DNA of 51,992 nucleotides from Lachnospiraceae bacterium (GTDB lineage Bacteria > Bacillota > Clostridia > Lachnospirales > Lachnospiraceae), in assembly GCA_030526405.1 (NCBI GenBank), contig JAUNCZ010000018.1, forward strand, positions 1-51,992, in the 5' to 3' direction. The position numbers were made by a program, and so were the translations under genes. Below the pieces are notes generated by a model. It saw only the letters and a list, made by a program, of their open reading frames with translations, had not been told where the DNA came from and did no database searches. Every line of letters begins with the position of its first letter. Position 1 is the first letter of the stretch. Positions 17,295 to 25,523 of the stretch are shown here, in pieces.

Positions 17295-17560
17295 TTTACT
17301 TTATTCTACAACGGCTATTTTACGGCTATTTGTGAAAAATCAAATCTGTAATATGCAGAAAATCCTTTGGTTATGAGGAATATTTGTATTTAGTTCAAAG
17401 TCCCTCAGGTCCACTAAAAAAACACTCACACCAAAGGTGTGGGTGTTTTTTTATGCAAATCCTGAGGGGGATCGAACAAGGAGGGAGAGCACGAAGTGCT
17501 CGGGAAATCTTTGTTCAACTAACAGTAGAGTGCATTTTTGTTGTTTTTCCTGTAAAATAA
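17295..17560. other. Candidate prophage right junction (attR region)
   Basis: This gene-free stretch separates the last phage gene from chromosomal-type genes. It holds a tandem pair of ACGGCTATTT (17311-17320, 17322-17331), a possible integrase arm site. CCCTCAGG (17403-17410) is inverted as CCTGAGGG (17461-17468) around the terminator. GAACAA/TTGTTC (17474-17479, 17511-17516) encloses GAGCAC-GAA-GTGCTC. TTCAAAGTCCCTCAGGTCCA at 17395-17414 looks like the 3' end of a tRNA T-arm and acceptor, but no 5' part pairs with it. The attL partner is outside the window, so the site is not proven. Confidence 0.4.
17419..17453 (+). terminator. Terminator downstream of the holin region
   Basis: A 12-bp stem (AACACTCACACC / GGTGTGGGTGTT) with an AAA loop, preceded by A and followed by T runs. 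It can act on both strands. Confidence 0.8.
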
Positions 17561-17605
17561 AGATAGGAAGAGTATTATAAAGATACTGTGAAAGGGGGAC
17601 TAACT

Positions 17606-18295
17606 ATGGTTGATAATCAGAAAATAGGACTGTTCATTGCAGAATGCAGAAAAGAAAAGAGTCTTACCCAGAAGCAGCTGGGGGAGCAGTTGCATGTGTC
17701 TGATAAAGCTGTATCCAAATGGGAAAAGGGCCGTTCCTTTCCTGATATTTCCCTGGTAGAATCATTGTGCGAAATCCTGGGAATCAGTATGGGTGAATTG
17801 TTGGCTGGTGAAAGACTGGGGCAGGAAAACTATCAGGAAAAAACAGATGAGATGATGATGAATTTCGTTGTGGGGGGTAATAAAATCTGGTTGATGCAGT
17901 TGATGATGAGAGCAGTTCTGTTTGGCGGATTGCTGTTTTGGATTATTCCTTTCTGGAAAAGGGAAAGTATTTACCCGATTGCCAATGCCAGTACATTCAA
18001 TCTGTTTACATTTACCTGCAGATTTTTCGCATGTCTTCTGATAATCATCTATTTTTATCTGGACATAAAACTTCCTATGAGGACATATAGAAATTCCAAT
18101 GCGGCAGTTGAGGTTCTGAGTACAATCCTGTATTTCGGAGTGGTCTGTCTGCCTTCTTTAGACAATCTTCTGAAATATCCCGAAGAGAGACCACTGATGA
18201 TCGGGACATATGCCGTGTTGTTGGTGGTCTGTATTCTTGCGGCGATATTTCGGGCGAGAAGAAGCCGAAAGAAAATTGACATAGAAGAAATATAA
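17606..18295 (+). CDS. XRE-family transcriptional regulator with C-terminal membrane segments
   Basis: 229 residues from the ATG at 17606, chosen because AAAGGGGG lies seven bases upstream (an in-frame GTG at 17588 lies before it). An N-terminal Cro/CI-type helix-turn-helix covers 1-65 (SLTQKQLGEQLHVSDKAVSKWEKG). Four hydrophobic segments follow from about 95 to 220, ending in a basic tail RARRSRKKID. Such membrane-tethered XRE proteins are common in Clostridia and may respond to envelope or cell-surface cues. The target is unknown. It lies just outside the prophage and could be either host or element-borne. Confidence 0.8.
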   Translation: MVDNQKIGLFIAECRKEKSLTQKQLGEQLHVSDKAVSKWEKGRSFPDISLVESLCEILGISMGELLAGERLGQENYQEKTDEMMMNFVVGGNKIWLMQLMMRAVLFGGLLFWIIPFWKRESIYPIANASTFNLFTFTCRFFACLLIIIYFYLDIKLPMRTYRNSNAAVEVLSTILYFGVVCLPSLDNLLKYPEERPLMIGTYAVLLVVCILAAIFRARRSRKKIDIEEI

Positions 18296-18300
18296 AAGTC

Positions 18301-18345
18301 GGAGGGGGCTGCCGCAACAACCGTTGCGACAGCCCCCTGCTTTTC
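18301..18345. terminator. Bidirectional terminator between XRE and LacI regulators
   Basis: GGGGGCTG...CAGCCCCC with an inner GCAAC/GTTGC stem. T residues follow on the + strand and A residues precede on the left. It serves the converging XRE gene and the LacI gene. Confidence 0.8.
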
Positions 18346-18357
18346 ACTACTATTCTT

Positions 18358-19389
18358 TTAAAAATCAGTAGAACACCGCTTCACGATATCGCAGGATACC
18401 GTGATGTTCTGGTCGATCTGTTCGCCCTTTTCCAGGAGCTGGATCATGTTATGAATGGTTTTCTTACATAAGATATCCAGCTTACTGTCGATGGATGTCA
18501 ATTCCGGTTCACAGGATACAGAAAGCATGGAATTATTGTATCCGATCACGGATAATTCATCCGGAACAGAGATTCCTTTTATTTTGGCATATTTTAACAC
18601 ACCCACCGCCATGGCATCATCCGTTGCCACAACACTGTCAAACTCCAGGTTTTTATACTCTAATAAGAGATCCCGGGTATATTCAATGTTGTTTTTGGTT
18701 TTGAACTTCAGCTCACCCTTGATGGGATAACCAGCTTCTGACAGAGCTGCTTCATAGCCAGCCATTTTCTGTCTGGCGCTGAAGGAATCAGAATTGTACA
18801 GAAACAGAATTTTTTGTTTGTTTCGAGAAAGGAGTTTTTTCGTTACTTCATAGGTTGCATGAAAATCATCTGCGCAGGCACAGTAGATATTGTTACCCTC
18901 CACCCGGCCGTTAAGCATGAAAACAGGAGTGGTGGCTGCTGCCTCGCGTATATATTCTGTATCTAATTCTGAACGACTGTTGCCTGCAAAGCTGGACCCC
19001 ACCAGCATTAAGGTGTCTACTCTTTTAGAGAGGATCAGTTTTACATATTCTTCCCGTTCCTTCTGGTCGTATCCACTGCAGCCAAGAATGCAATTGTATC
19101 CGTGCTGATGCAGGCTTTCCTCAAGGTAGGAAACGGCAGTTGCCATGTAATTATCAGCTACATTCGGACACAGGATGCCTACTGTTTTCATGGAATCCAG
19201 TCCCAGACCTCTGGCAAAAACATTGGGTGTGTATTCGGTTTCCTGCATGACAGCAAGTACTTTTTCTTTGGTCTTCTGGCTAACCTTCGGGCTGCCATTC
19301 ACAACACGGGAAACGGTTGCAATGGACACCCCGGAAAGCTTAGCGATATCATAGATGTTTATAGTATCGTCCTTCCTTTCATGTCGCAA
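18358..19389 (-). CDS. LacI-family regulator, probable hexuronate repressor
   Basis: The N-terminal helix-turn-helix (NIYDIAKLSGVSIATVSRVVNG) and a periplasmic-binding-protein-like sensor domain (from VGILCPNVADNY) make a standard LacI/GalR protein. It follows uxaC in the same direction, with its own likely promoter between. The start is odd: the frame extends to a TTG at 19389 without a ribosome site, only about 11 bases from the predicted transcription start. AGGAAGG lies in front of an ATA codon at 19360-19362, which would give a normal LacI N-terminus of 334 residues. A regulator of the adjacent uronate genes is the natural inference; the ligand may be a uronate or KDG. Confidence 0.8.
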   Translation of the reverse strand: MRHERKDDTINIYDIAKLSGVSIATVSRVVNGSPKVSQKTKEKVLAVMQETEYTPNVFARGLGLDSMKTVGILCPNVADNYMATAVSYLEESLHQHGYNCILGCSGYDQKEREEYVKLILSKRVDTLMLVGSSFAGNSRSELDTEYIREAAATTPVFMLNGRVEGNNIYCACADDFHATYEVTKKLLSRNKQKILFLYNSDSFSARQKMAGYEAALSEAGYPIKGELKFKTKNNIEYTRDLLLEYKNLEFDSVVATDDAMAVGVLKYAKIKGISVPDELSVIGYNNSMLSVSCEPELTSIDSKLDILCKKTIHNMIQLLEKGEQIDQNITVSCDIVKRCSTDF

Positions 19390-19406
19390 TTCTACTGCAA
19401 CATAGT

Positions 19407-19435
19407 TTTATAGGAATACTATATCACTATACCAA
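19407..19435 (-). promoter_or_regulatory. Probable promoter of the LacI-family gene
   Basis: On the - strand TTGGTA and TATAAA are separated by 17 bp and fill the gap between the uxaC stop and the regulator. A partial dyad (GGTATAGT...AGTATTCC) overlaps the spacer and could be an autoregulatory site. Confidence 0.5.
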
Positions 19436-20848
19436 TTACAGGTCAAAGTCGAAGTAGCTCTTTGCGTTGTTGTAGGAGATTCCGCATACGATCTTCTCCA
19501 ATGCGGTGTAATCCTCAGGATACTCACCGTTTTCTACCCAGCCACCGATGAGCTCACACATGATTCTTCTGAAATACTCATGGCGTGTATAGGAGAGGAA
19601 GCTTCTGGAATCAGTAAGCATTCCAATGAAGTTGCCAAGTAATCCCAGATTGGCAAGAGAAGTCATCTGGGCAATCATTCCCTGCTTGTGATCGTTAAAC
19701 CACCATGCGCTTCCCTGCTGAATCTTACCGGCACACTCTGTTCCCTGGAAACAGCCGATGATGGTACCGATCGCTTCATTATCGTTGGGATTTAAGGAGT
19801 ATAAAATTGTCTTTGGCAGCTCATCGGTTGCGATGAGAGAGTTTAAGAAATCAGCAGTCTGGGCGCTGGGCGCATAATTGTTGATGCAGTCATATCCTGT
19901 GTCAGGACCCAGTTTTCGGAACATGAAGGCATTGTTGTCACGTTTGCAGCCGTAATGGATCTGCATTACCCAGTTTCTTCTGTGATACTCTTTTCCCACA
20001 AACTGCATAAATGCTGTCTTGAAGATCATTTCCTCTTCTCTGGAGATCTGCTCACCGTTGATGCTCTTTTTGAAGATCTCATTGACGGTATCCTCAGAGG
20101 CAGGAGCGTACATTACATACTCCAGTGCGTGGTCAGAAACAGAGCATCCCATGGAGGCAAAGAAGTCCATTCTCCTGCGCAGGGCTTCTTTCAGCTCTGC
20201 AAAACTGCCAACGGCGATGCCGCTGACTTTGGATAACTGCTGAATATAGGAAAGGTAATCCTCCTTCTCGAGATTCATGGCCTTATCAGGTCTCCAGGCT
20301 GGAAGTACCTGCACATCAAAGGATGGATCCTCTGCAATGACCTTATGCCATTTTAAATCATCCACAGGATCATCTGTGGTGCAGATCAGCTTTACATTGG
20401 ATTTTCGGATGATATTTCTTACAGACATGTCGTCCTGGTGCAGTTTTTCGTTGCATAAATTCCAGACCTCCTCGGCAGTTTCCTTTGACAGATGGCCTGT
20501 ATATCCAAAGTATCTCTGTAATTCCAGATGACTCCAGTGATATAATGGGTTGCCGATGGCCAGTTCCAGGGTCTCAGCCCATTTCTCAAATTTCTCCCTG
20601 TCACTGGCCTCGTCGGTAATGTAATACTCATCCACACCGTTGGATCTCATCTGGCGCCATTTGTAATGATCCCCGCCAAGCCATACCTGTGTGATGTTGT
20701 CAAATTTTCTGTCCTCGGCGATCTCCTGAGGATTGATATGGCAGTGATAGTCAATGACAGGCATTACTGCAGCATACTCATGATATAATTTTCTGGCTGT
20801 TTCTGTTGATAATAAAAAGTCTTTGTCCATGAATGGTTTCATTTTCAT
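19436..20848 (-). CDS. uxaC: Uronate (glucuronate/galacturonate) isomerase
   Basis: 470 residues, full family length. Converts D-galacturonate to D-tagaturonate and D-glucuronate to D-fructuronate in the cytoplasm. The N-terminal PVIDYHCHINPQEIAEDRKF holds the HxH metal pair (His35, His37) of this amidohydrolase-superfamily enzyme. ITQVWLGGDHYKWRQMRSNG is highly specific for UxaC, and AWWFNDHKQGM occurs near the C-terminus. It lies ten bases after the transporter gene dctM in the same direction, so uptake and the first catabolic step share a transcript. Confidence 0.95.
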   Translation of the reverse strand: MKMKPFMDKDFLLSTETARKLYHEYAAVMPVIDYHCHINPQEIAEDRKFDNITQVWLGGDHYKWRQMRSNGVDEYYITDEASDREKFEKWAETLELAIGNPLYHWSHLELQRYFGYTGHLSKETAEEVWNLCNEKLHQDDMSVRNIIRKSNVKLICTTDDPVDDLKWHKVIAEDPSFDVQVLPAWRPDKAMNLEKEDYLSYIQQLSKVSGIAVGSFAELKEALRRRMDFFASMGCSVSDHALEYVMYAPASEDTVNEIFKKSINGEQISREEEMIFKTAFMQFVGKEYHRRNWVMQIHYGCKRDNNAFMFRKLGPDTGYDCINNYAPSAQTADFLNSLIATDELPKTILYSLNPNDNEAIGTIIGCFQGTECAGKIQQGSAWWFNDHKQGMIAQMTSLANLGLLGNFIGMLTDSRSFLSYTRHEYFRRIMCELIGGWVENGEYPEDYTALEKIVCGISYNNAKSYFDFDL

Positions 20849-20858
20849 TTACCTCGTT

Positions 20859-22169
20859 TTATTTAATATATCCCATTAATTTTGGCAGCCATAAGGAGAT
20901 GGCCGGAACATAGGTTACCAGCATCAGTACTCCCAGAATCACTGCAAAATGAATAAGAAGCTGTTTGAATACCGTTTCAATTTTTACTTTACCCACCTTT
21001 ACTCCAACAAACAGTGTTGTTCCTACAGGCGGAGTGATGGTACCGATACACAGGTTAAAGATCATCATAATTCCAAAGTGGATGGTGTTCATTCCCAGAG
21101 AAGTGCACACCGGAAGGAAGATAGGAGTGAAGATCAGACAGGCAGGTGTCATATCCATAAATGTTCCAACCACTAACAGAATCACGTTGATGATCAGAAG
21201 AATTACAATCTTATTGCTGCTGATTGACAGTAACACGGCAGAAACCATGGATGGAATGTTGGTAAATGCCATTACCCAGGACATGATGCTGGATACGCCG
21301 ATCAGGAAGATGATGATTCCGGTCATCTCAGCGCTTTCTCTTAAGATGGTTGGCAGTTCCTTCACGGAAATAGAGCGATACACAATAAGAGATAAGAATA
21401 AGCTGTAGACAACGGCCACTACAGAACCCTCGGTTGCTGTGAATACACCCAGGATGATACCGCCAATTACAATAACGATCAGTAACAGACAGGGCAGTGC
21501 CTGCAGAATGATCTTTACAGCTTCTGAGCCGGTGAATCTGGTTTTGGCACGATATCCTTTTTTCTTTGCGATAAAGAACACCACAAGCATACAGGCCAGA
21601 CCCCAGAGGATTCCCGGAATATATCCTGCCATGAACAGGGCAGCTACAGAGGTTCCGCCACTTACAAGAGAGAAAGTGATCATTACATTGGAGGGTGGAA
21701 TCAATAAGCCTGTTGGGGCAGTGGCAATATTTACAGCAGCAGAGAAGTTTGGATCATATCCTTCCTCCCTTTCAATAGGTCCGATGATGGAACCCATTGC
21801 AGAAGCGGCAGCAGTTCCGGAACCGGAGATGGAGCCGAATAACATATTGGCAAGAATGTTTGTCTGAGCTAAAGCACCGGGAGCACGTCCTGTGATCAGC
21901 TTTGCCAGATTAATCAGACGAATGGCGATGCCGCCCCTGTTCATGATATTTCCTGCAAGAATAAAAAACGGGATAGCCAGCAGGCTGAAGATAGAGATTC
22001 CGGAAAATGTTCTCTGACAACCGGTTAATACTGCAATGTCCACACTCATAACAGGGAGAATCGCACATACAGATGAAATACCTAACGCCACTGCGATAGG
22101 TGCTCCTAATAAAAGAAGAAAAACCAGCACACATAAGATGATGAGACCTGATTGTACCGCAATACTCAT
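20859..22169 (-). CDS. dctM: TRAP transporter large permease (DctM-like)
   Basis: 436 residues from the ATG at 22169, chosen for its GGAGG site; a longer frame begins at 22217 inside dctQ. About 12 hydrophobic segments are visible. LLGAPIAVALGISSV and NIMNRGGIAIRLINLAKLITGRAPGALAQTN are typical of DctM/YiaN proteins, with GSISGSGTAAASAMGSIIGP near 115-135. It forms the sodium-coupled channel of the TRAP uptake system together with DctQ and DctP. Linkage to uronate genes suggests galacturonate/glucuronate as substrate. Confidence 0.93.
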   Translation of the reverse strand: MSIAVQSGLIILCVLVFLLLLGAPIAVALGISSVCAILPVMSVDIAVLTGCQRTFSGISIFSLLAIPFFILAGNIMNRGGIAIRLINLAKLITGRAPGALAQTNILANMLFGSISGSGTAAASAMGSIIGPIEREEGYDPNFSAAVNIATAPTGLLIPPSNVMITFSLVSGGTSVAALFMAGYIPGILWGLACMLVVFFIAKKKGYRAKTRFTGSEAVKIILQALPCLLLIVIVIGGIILGVFTATEGSVVAVVYSLFLSLIVYRSISVKELPTILRESAEMTGIIIFLIGVSSIMSWVMAFTNIPSMVSAVLLSISSNKIVILLIINVILLVVGTFMDMTPACLIFTPIFLPVCTSLGMNTIHFGIMMIFNLCIGTITPPVGTTLFVGVKVGKVKIETVFKQLLIHFAVILGVLMLVTYVPAISLWLPKLMGYIK

Positions 22170-22173
22170 AGAC

Positions 22174-22671
22174 TTATACCTCCTTTTTGGAATCAATGGA
22201 ATCTGTTGCCAGATCAATGATGTTGAGAATACCGTATACAGAAATTAAGATACCTGTGATGGGAACTACAGAATATACAACTCCCATCATGATTCCTAAA
22301 GAAGCAGTTTTCTGAGTCATGGTAAGCTTCATGATGGAAAAACCACCATAGATCAGTACAATAACGGCAAATGCAACGATCAGCAGCTCAATAAAAATCT
22401 CCAGATTTTTTCTTTTGGAAGCAGATAAATGATCGATCAGGAAAGACATTCTCATATGGTCACGTTTTCCGAATACCAATGCAGCTGCAAACATTGCCAT
22501 CCAGGCAAATGTATAGGTAAGCAGCTCCTCAGAGATTGTACTTGGACTATTGAAGACAAAACGGGTTACAATCTGATAGGTTCCCACAATTACCATTACG
22601 GAAAAAAGAAATACACAGATACCTCCAGTGATGGAGTCCAGTGCCTTGCGTACTTTGTGTAATACATCCAT
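22174..22671 (-). CDS. dctQ: TRAP transporter small permease (DctQ-like)
   Basis: 165 residues with four membrane segments (about 15-38, 50-68, 88-112, 130-155). The family pattern FVFNSPSTISEELLTYTFAWMAMFAAALVFG is split across helices 1-2 and includes the conserved E-E and W. It connects the binding protein and the large permease. Its ATG shares a base with the dctP stop, and it ends four bases before dctM, so the three subunits are co-translated. Confidence 0.9.
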   Translation of the reverse strand: MDVLHKVRKALDSITGGICVFLFSVMVIVGTYQIVTRFVFNSPSTISEELLTYTFAWMAMFAAALVFGKRDHMRMSFLIDHLSASKRKNLEIFIELLIVAFAVIVLIYGGFSIMKLTMTQKTASLGIMMGVVYSVVPITGILISVYGILNIIDLATDSIDSKKEV

Positions 22672-23705
22672 TATTCACTCACCTCATATTTTGCATTATA
22701 GAGCTGAATGAAATCGTACAGCTCTGTAATGTTCTCATTCTTATCCAGCATTTCCTGCTGAACGTTTGCAACCTTCTCCTTGAACAGCTGGATATCAGGC
22801 TCGATAAATGTAACGCCCATCTCTTCAGCTGTTGCAATTGCTTCAGATTCCTTCTGGTTCCATGCATTTACCTCAGTTTCAGTGGAAATCCGGGCAGCTT
22901 CCTCGAATACAGCCCTTTCCTCATCGCTGAGTTCATCCAGGAATTTATAGTTACCGATGAGAACATCCGGGATCATCTGATGCTTGGAATAGGTAAAGTA
23001 TTTCGCTACCTCGTCATGCTTGTTGTCTGTCAGTGCCAGCTGATTATTCTCTGCGCCGTCGATAACTCCCTGCTGAATGGCGGTGTAAACCTCTCCGAAG
23101 CTCATAGGGGATGCAGCAGCACCAAAGGCCTGAGCCATCTTTACGCTGGCAGGGCTCTGCTGAACACGGATCTTCAGACCCTTCAGATCATCCGGTGTTT
23201 CAATGGCCTCTTTGGCATAGAAGTTTCTGGTTCCCACGTTGTACCAGGTTACCACCTGAAGGCCGGTATCCTTTGTGGATTCATATACAGTTTTCATGTA
23301 ATCGTCATCCATTACAGCAAAGTAGGCCTCTTCAGAGGTAAAAAGATAAGGCATGCTGAATACTTCATATACATCTGCAAAAATCTCCAGGTTAGGAGTT
23401 CCGGCGATGGTAAAGTCGATTGCTCCGGTCTGGGTTAATTCGATAGCCTTTGTCTGGGAACCAAGGAGCTCATTTGGGAAAATCTGAACTTCATATTTAT
23501 CCCCTAATTCAGATTCAACATATTCTTTGAATTTCACTGCACCTTCGTATTCCGGATGGGATTCTGCCTGCGACAGGGCAATACGAACGATTCTCTTTTT
23601 TGCCGATCCATCCTGATCCAGTGAACCGCAGCCTGATAATGCTGATGCTGATATGGAAATACAGATAGCAGATACCAGTAGTCTTCTGATGTGGTTTTTT
23701 TTCAT
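22671..23705 (-). CDS. dctP: TRAP transporter substrate-binding lipoprotein (DctP family)
   Basis: 344 residues. A lipoprotein signal ends with ALSGC (Cys26), so the protein is tethered outside the membrane as expected in a Gram-positive. The DctP fold shows in IALSQAESHPEYEGAVKFKE, then LKGLKIRVQQSPA and the canonical FGEVYTAIQQGVIDGAENN, which contains the family's ligand-binding region. It is the first gene of the leftward operon, and its promoter carries the 16-bp palindrome shared with uxaA. Substrate inferred as hexuronate from context. Confidence 0.92.
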   Translation of the reverse strand: MKKNHIRRLLVSAICISISASALSGCGSLDQDGSAKKRIVRIALSQAESHPEYEGAVKFKEYVESELGDKYEVQIFPNELLGSQTKAIELTQTGAIDFTIAGTPNLEIFADVYEVFSMPYLFTSEEAYFAVMDDDYMKTVYESTKDTGLQVVTWYNVGTRNFYAKEAIETPDDLKGLKIRVQQSPASVKMAQAFGAAASPMSFGEVYTAIQQGVIDGAENNQLALTDNKHDEVAKYFTYSKHQMIPDVLIGNYKFLDELSDEERAVFEEAARISTETEVNAWNQKESEAIATAEEMGVTFIEPDIQLFKEKVANVQQEMLDKNENITELYDFIQLYNAKYEVSE

Positions 23706-23751
23706 TTCTTTTGCATTCTTCCTTTCTTTTGATTGAAAAATGTTTCATTTT

Positions 23752-23767
23752 ATGTAAGCCCTTACAT
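23752..23767. promoter_or_regulatory. Operator 1 (dctP side)
   Basis: ATGTAAGCCCTTACAT is a perfect inverted repeat with 7-bp arms and a two-base centre. It lies about ten bases downstream of the dctP -10 box, overlapping the start of the transcript. The sequence also fits the CcpA cre consensus with one mismatch in the centre. The local LacI-family protein or CcpA are both plausible binders. Confidence 0.7.
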
Positions 23768-23777
23768 TCATGGTATC

Positions 23778-23806
23778 ATTATAGATTCAATAGAGAAGTT
23801 ATGCAA
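23778..23806 (-). promoter_or_regulatory. Probable dctP operon promoter
   Basis: On the - strand TTGCAT (23801-23806) and TATAAT (23778-23783) are 17 bp apart. Transcription would start near 23771 and run into operator 1. Confidence 0.65.
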
Positions 23807-23892
23807 TCATTTGTTTATTGCAGGAATAGACAAAATAAAATGTGAATAATTGGTGCATTTCACTAATATTTATTTAAAATGGAAGAATGTGC

Positions 23893-23921
23893 TTGACGGT
23901 GGATGGCAATCTGTGTATTTT
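23893..23921 (+). promoter_or_regulatory. Probable uxaA operon promoter
   Basis: TTGACG (23893-23898) and TATTTT (23916-23921) are 17 bp apart. Transcription would start near 23928, within operator 2. Confidence 0.65.
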
Positions 23922-23924
23922 TGA

Positions 23925-23940
23925 ATGTAAGCCCTTACAT
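23925..23940. promoter_or_regulatory. Operator 2 (uxaA side)
   Basis: Identical to operator 1 (ATGTAAGCCCTTACAT). It begins four bases after the uxaA -10 box and covers the likely start point, a position suited to repression. The two copies lie 173 bp apart at mirrored positions in the divergent region. Confidence 0.7.
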
Positions 23941-23964
23941 TTTTGAAAGGAGGTTAAGGATTCG

Positions 23965-25446
23965 TTGAAAACATATATTAAGATCAATGCATCGGATAAT
24001 GTTGCAGTTGCACTTGCTCCTTTAATGAAAGGCACAGACATCCATGTGGATGGAGTTTCTTTTTCAGTAAAGGAAGACATTATGCAGGGACATAAATTTG
24101 CGTTAACCGATCTGAATCAGGGAGATGCCATTATAAAATATGGAAATCCCATCGGTTATGCCACCTCTTCTGTTGAGGCAGGAGAATGGATCCATACACA
24201 CAATCTGAAAACAGGACTGGGAGATCTTCTTACCTATTCTTATCATCCGGCTGTGTCTGAGGTGACTCCAGGGGAAAGCAGGTCTTTCCTTGGCTATCGA
24301 AGAGGGGGTGGAAAAGTTGGTGTAAGAAATGAAATCTGGATCATCCCCACGGTCGGATGTGTGAACAATGTTGCCACCGCAATTGAAAAGGCGTCTCAGA
24401 GATTTTGCAGGGACAATATTGACGGTATTGTGGCATTTACCCATCCCTATGGCTGTTCCCAGATGGGAGAGGATCAGGATAATACACGAAGGATCCTGGC
24501 TGATCTGGTGAATCATCCAAACGCAGGCGGTGTGCTTGTGCTGGGACTGGGATGTGAGAACAGCAATATTGAGGAACTGAAGAAATTCATCGGTGACTAC
24601 GATGAGAACAGAGTGCGTTTTCTGGTTTCTCAGGAATGTGAAGATGAGATCGCAGATGGAATGGATCTGGTGGAGAGTCTTGTGGACTATGCGTCCCGGT
24701 TTACCAGAGAGGCAATTCCGGCAGGTGAGTTAGTGATCGGAATGAAATGTGGAGGTTCTGACGGTCTTTCTGGTATCACCGCAAATCCAACGGTGGGAGC
24801 ATTTTCCGATAAGCTCATCGCAATGGGCGGTTCCACCATTCTCACAGAGGTTCCGGAGATGTTCGGAGCAGAGGAGTTGTTAATGAATCGATGTGAAACA
24901 GAAGAGCTGTTTCATAAAACCGTGGATCTGATCAATGATTTTAAATGCTATTTTAAAAACCATAATCAGACCATCTATGAAAATCCTTCCCCGGGAAACA
25001 AAAAGGGCGGCATCTCCAGCCTGGAGGATAAATCCCTTGGATGCACACAGAAATCAGGAACTGCTCCTGTGAAGGGTGTGCTTTCCTATGGAGAGCCATT
25101 GAAAGAAAAAGGACTGAACCTGTTAAGTGCCCCTGGCAATGATCTGGTTGCATCTACAGCTCTTGCAGCTTCAGGAGCGCATATTGTTCTCTTTACAACA
25201 GGCCGCGGTACACCATTCGCATCGCCTGTTCCCACAGTGAAAATCGCAACTAATACCACCCTGGCTACACGGAAACGGAACTGGATCGATTTCAACTGTG
25301 GAGTGATGGTGGATGGAGTTACTCTGGATGACCTTTCAGATGATCTTCTGGAGTATGTATTGTCTGTTGCCTCTGGAAAGCAGACCAAATCCGAGGAAGC
25401 AGGCTTCCATGATATGGCTATTTTCAAACAGGGCGTAACTCTGTAA
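23965..25446 (+). CDS. uxaA: Altronate dehydratase
   Basis: 493 residues, full length. Dehydrates D-altronate to 2-keto-3-deoxygluconate. An N-terminal SAF domain (about 1-95) precedes the UxaA C-terminal catalytic domain, with the family motifs FTHPYGCSQMGEDQDNTRRIL and GLGCENSN, and GMKCGGSDGLSGITANP near 265. The start is TTG at 23965, supported by AAAGGAGG eleven bases upstream; the protein begins KTYIKINASDNVAVAL as expected. It is the first gene of the rightward operon, under operator 2. Confidence 0.95.
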   Translation: MKTYIKINASDNVAVALAPLMKGTDIHVDGVSFSVKEDIMQGHKFALTDLNQGDAIIKYGNPIGYATSSVEAGEWIHTHNLKTGLGDLLTYSYHPAVSEVTPGESRSFLGYRRGGGKVGVRNEIWIIPTVGCVNNVATAIEKASQRFCRDNIDGIVAFTHPYGCSQMGEDQDNTRRILADLVNHPNAGGVLVLGLGCENSNIEELKKFIGDYDENRVRFLVSQECEDEIADGMDLVESLVDYASRFTREAIPAGELVIGMKCGGSDGLSGITANPTVGAFSDKLIAMGGSTILTEVPEMFGAEELLMNRCETEELFHKTVDLINDFKCYFKNHNQTIYENPSPGNKKGGISSLEDKSLGCTQKSGTAPVKGVLSYGEPLKEKGLNLLSAPGNDLVASTALAASGAHIVLFTTGRGTPFASPVPTVKIATNTTLATRKRNWIDFNCGVMVDGVTLDDLSDDLLEYVLSVASGKQTKSEEAGFHDMAIFKQGVTL

Positions 25447-25523
25447 GCTGTCTTGCATCACGGGACAGATCTTCCCTGTGTACGAATTGAACCAAGCATT
25501 TATATATATAGAAAGGAATCGAA

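Noticed and set aside
17395-17414. tRNA gene at the prophage edge
   Set aside because: Only a T-loop/acceptor-like 3' part is present; D-arm, anticodon arm and the matching 5' strand are missing. It is at most an attachment-site remnant.
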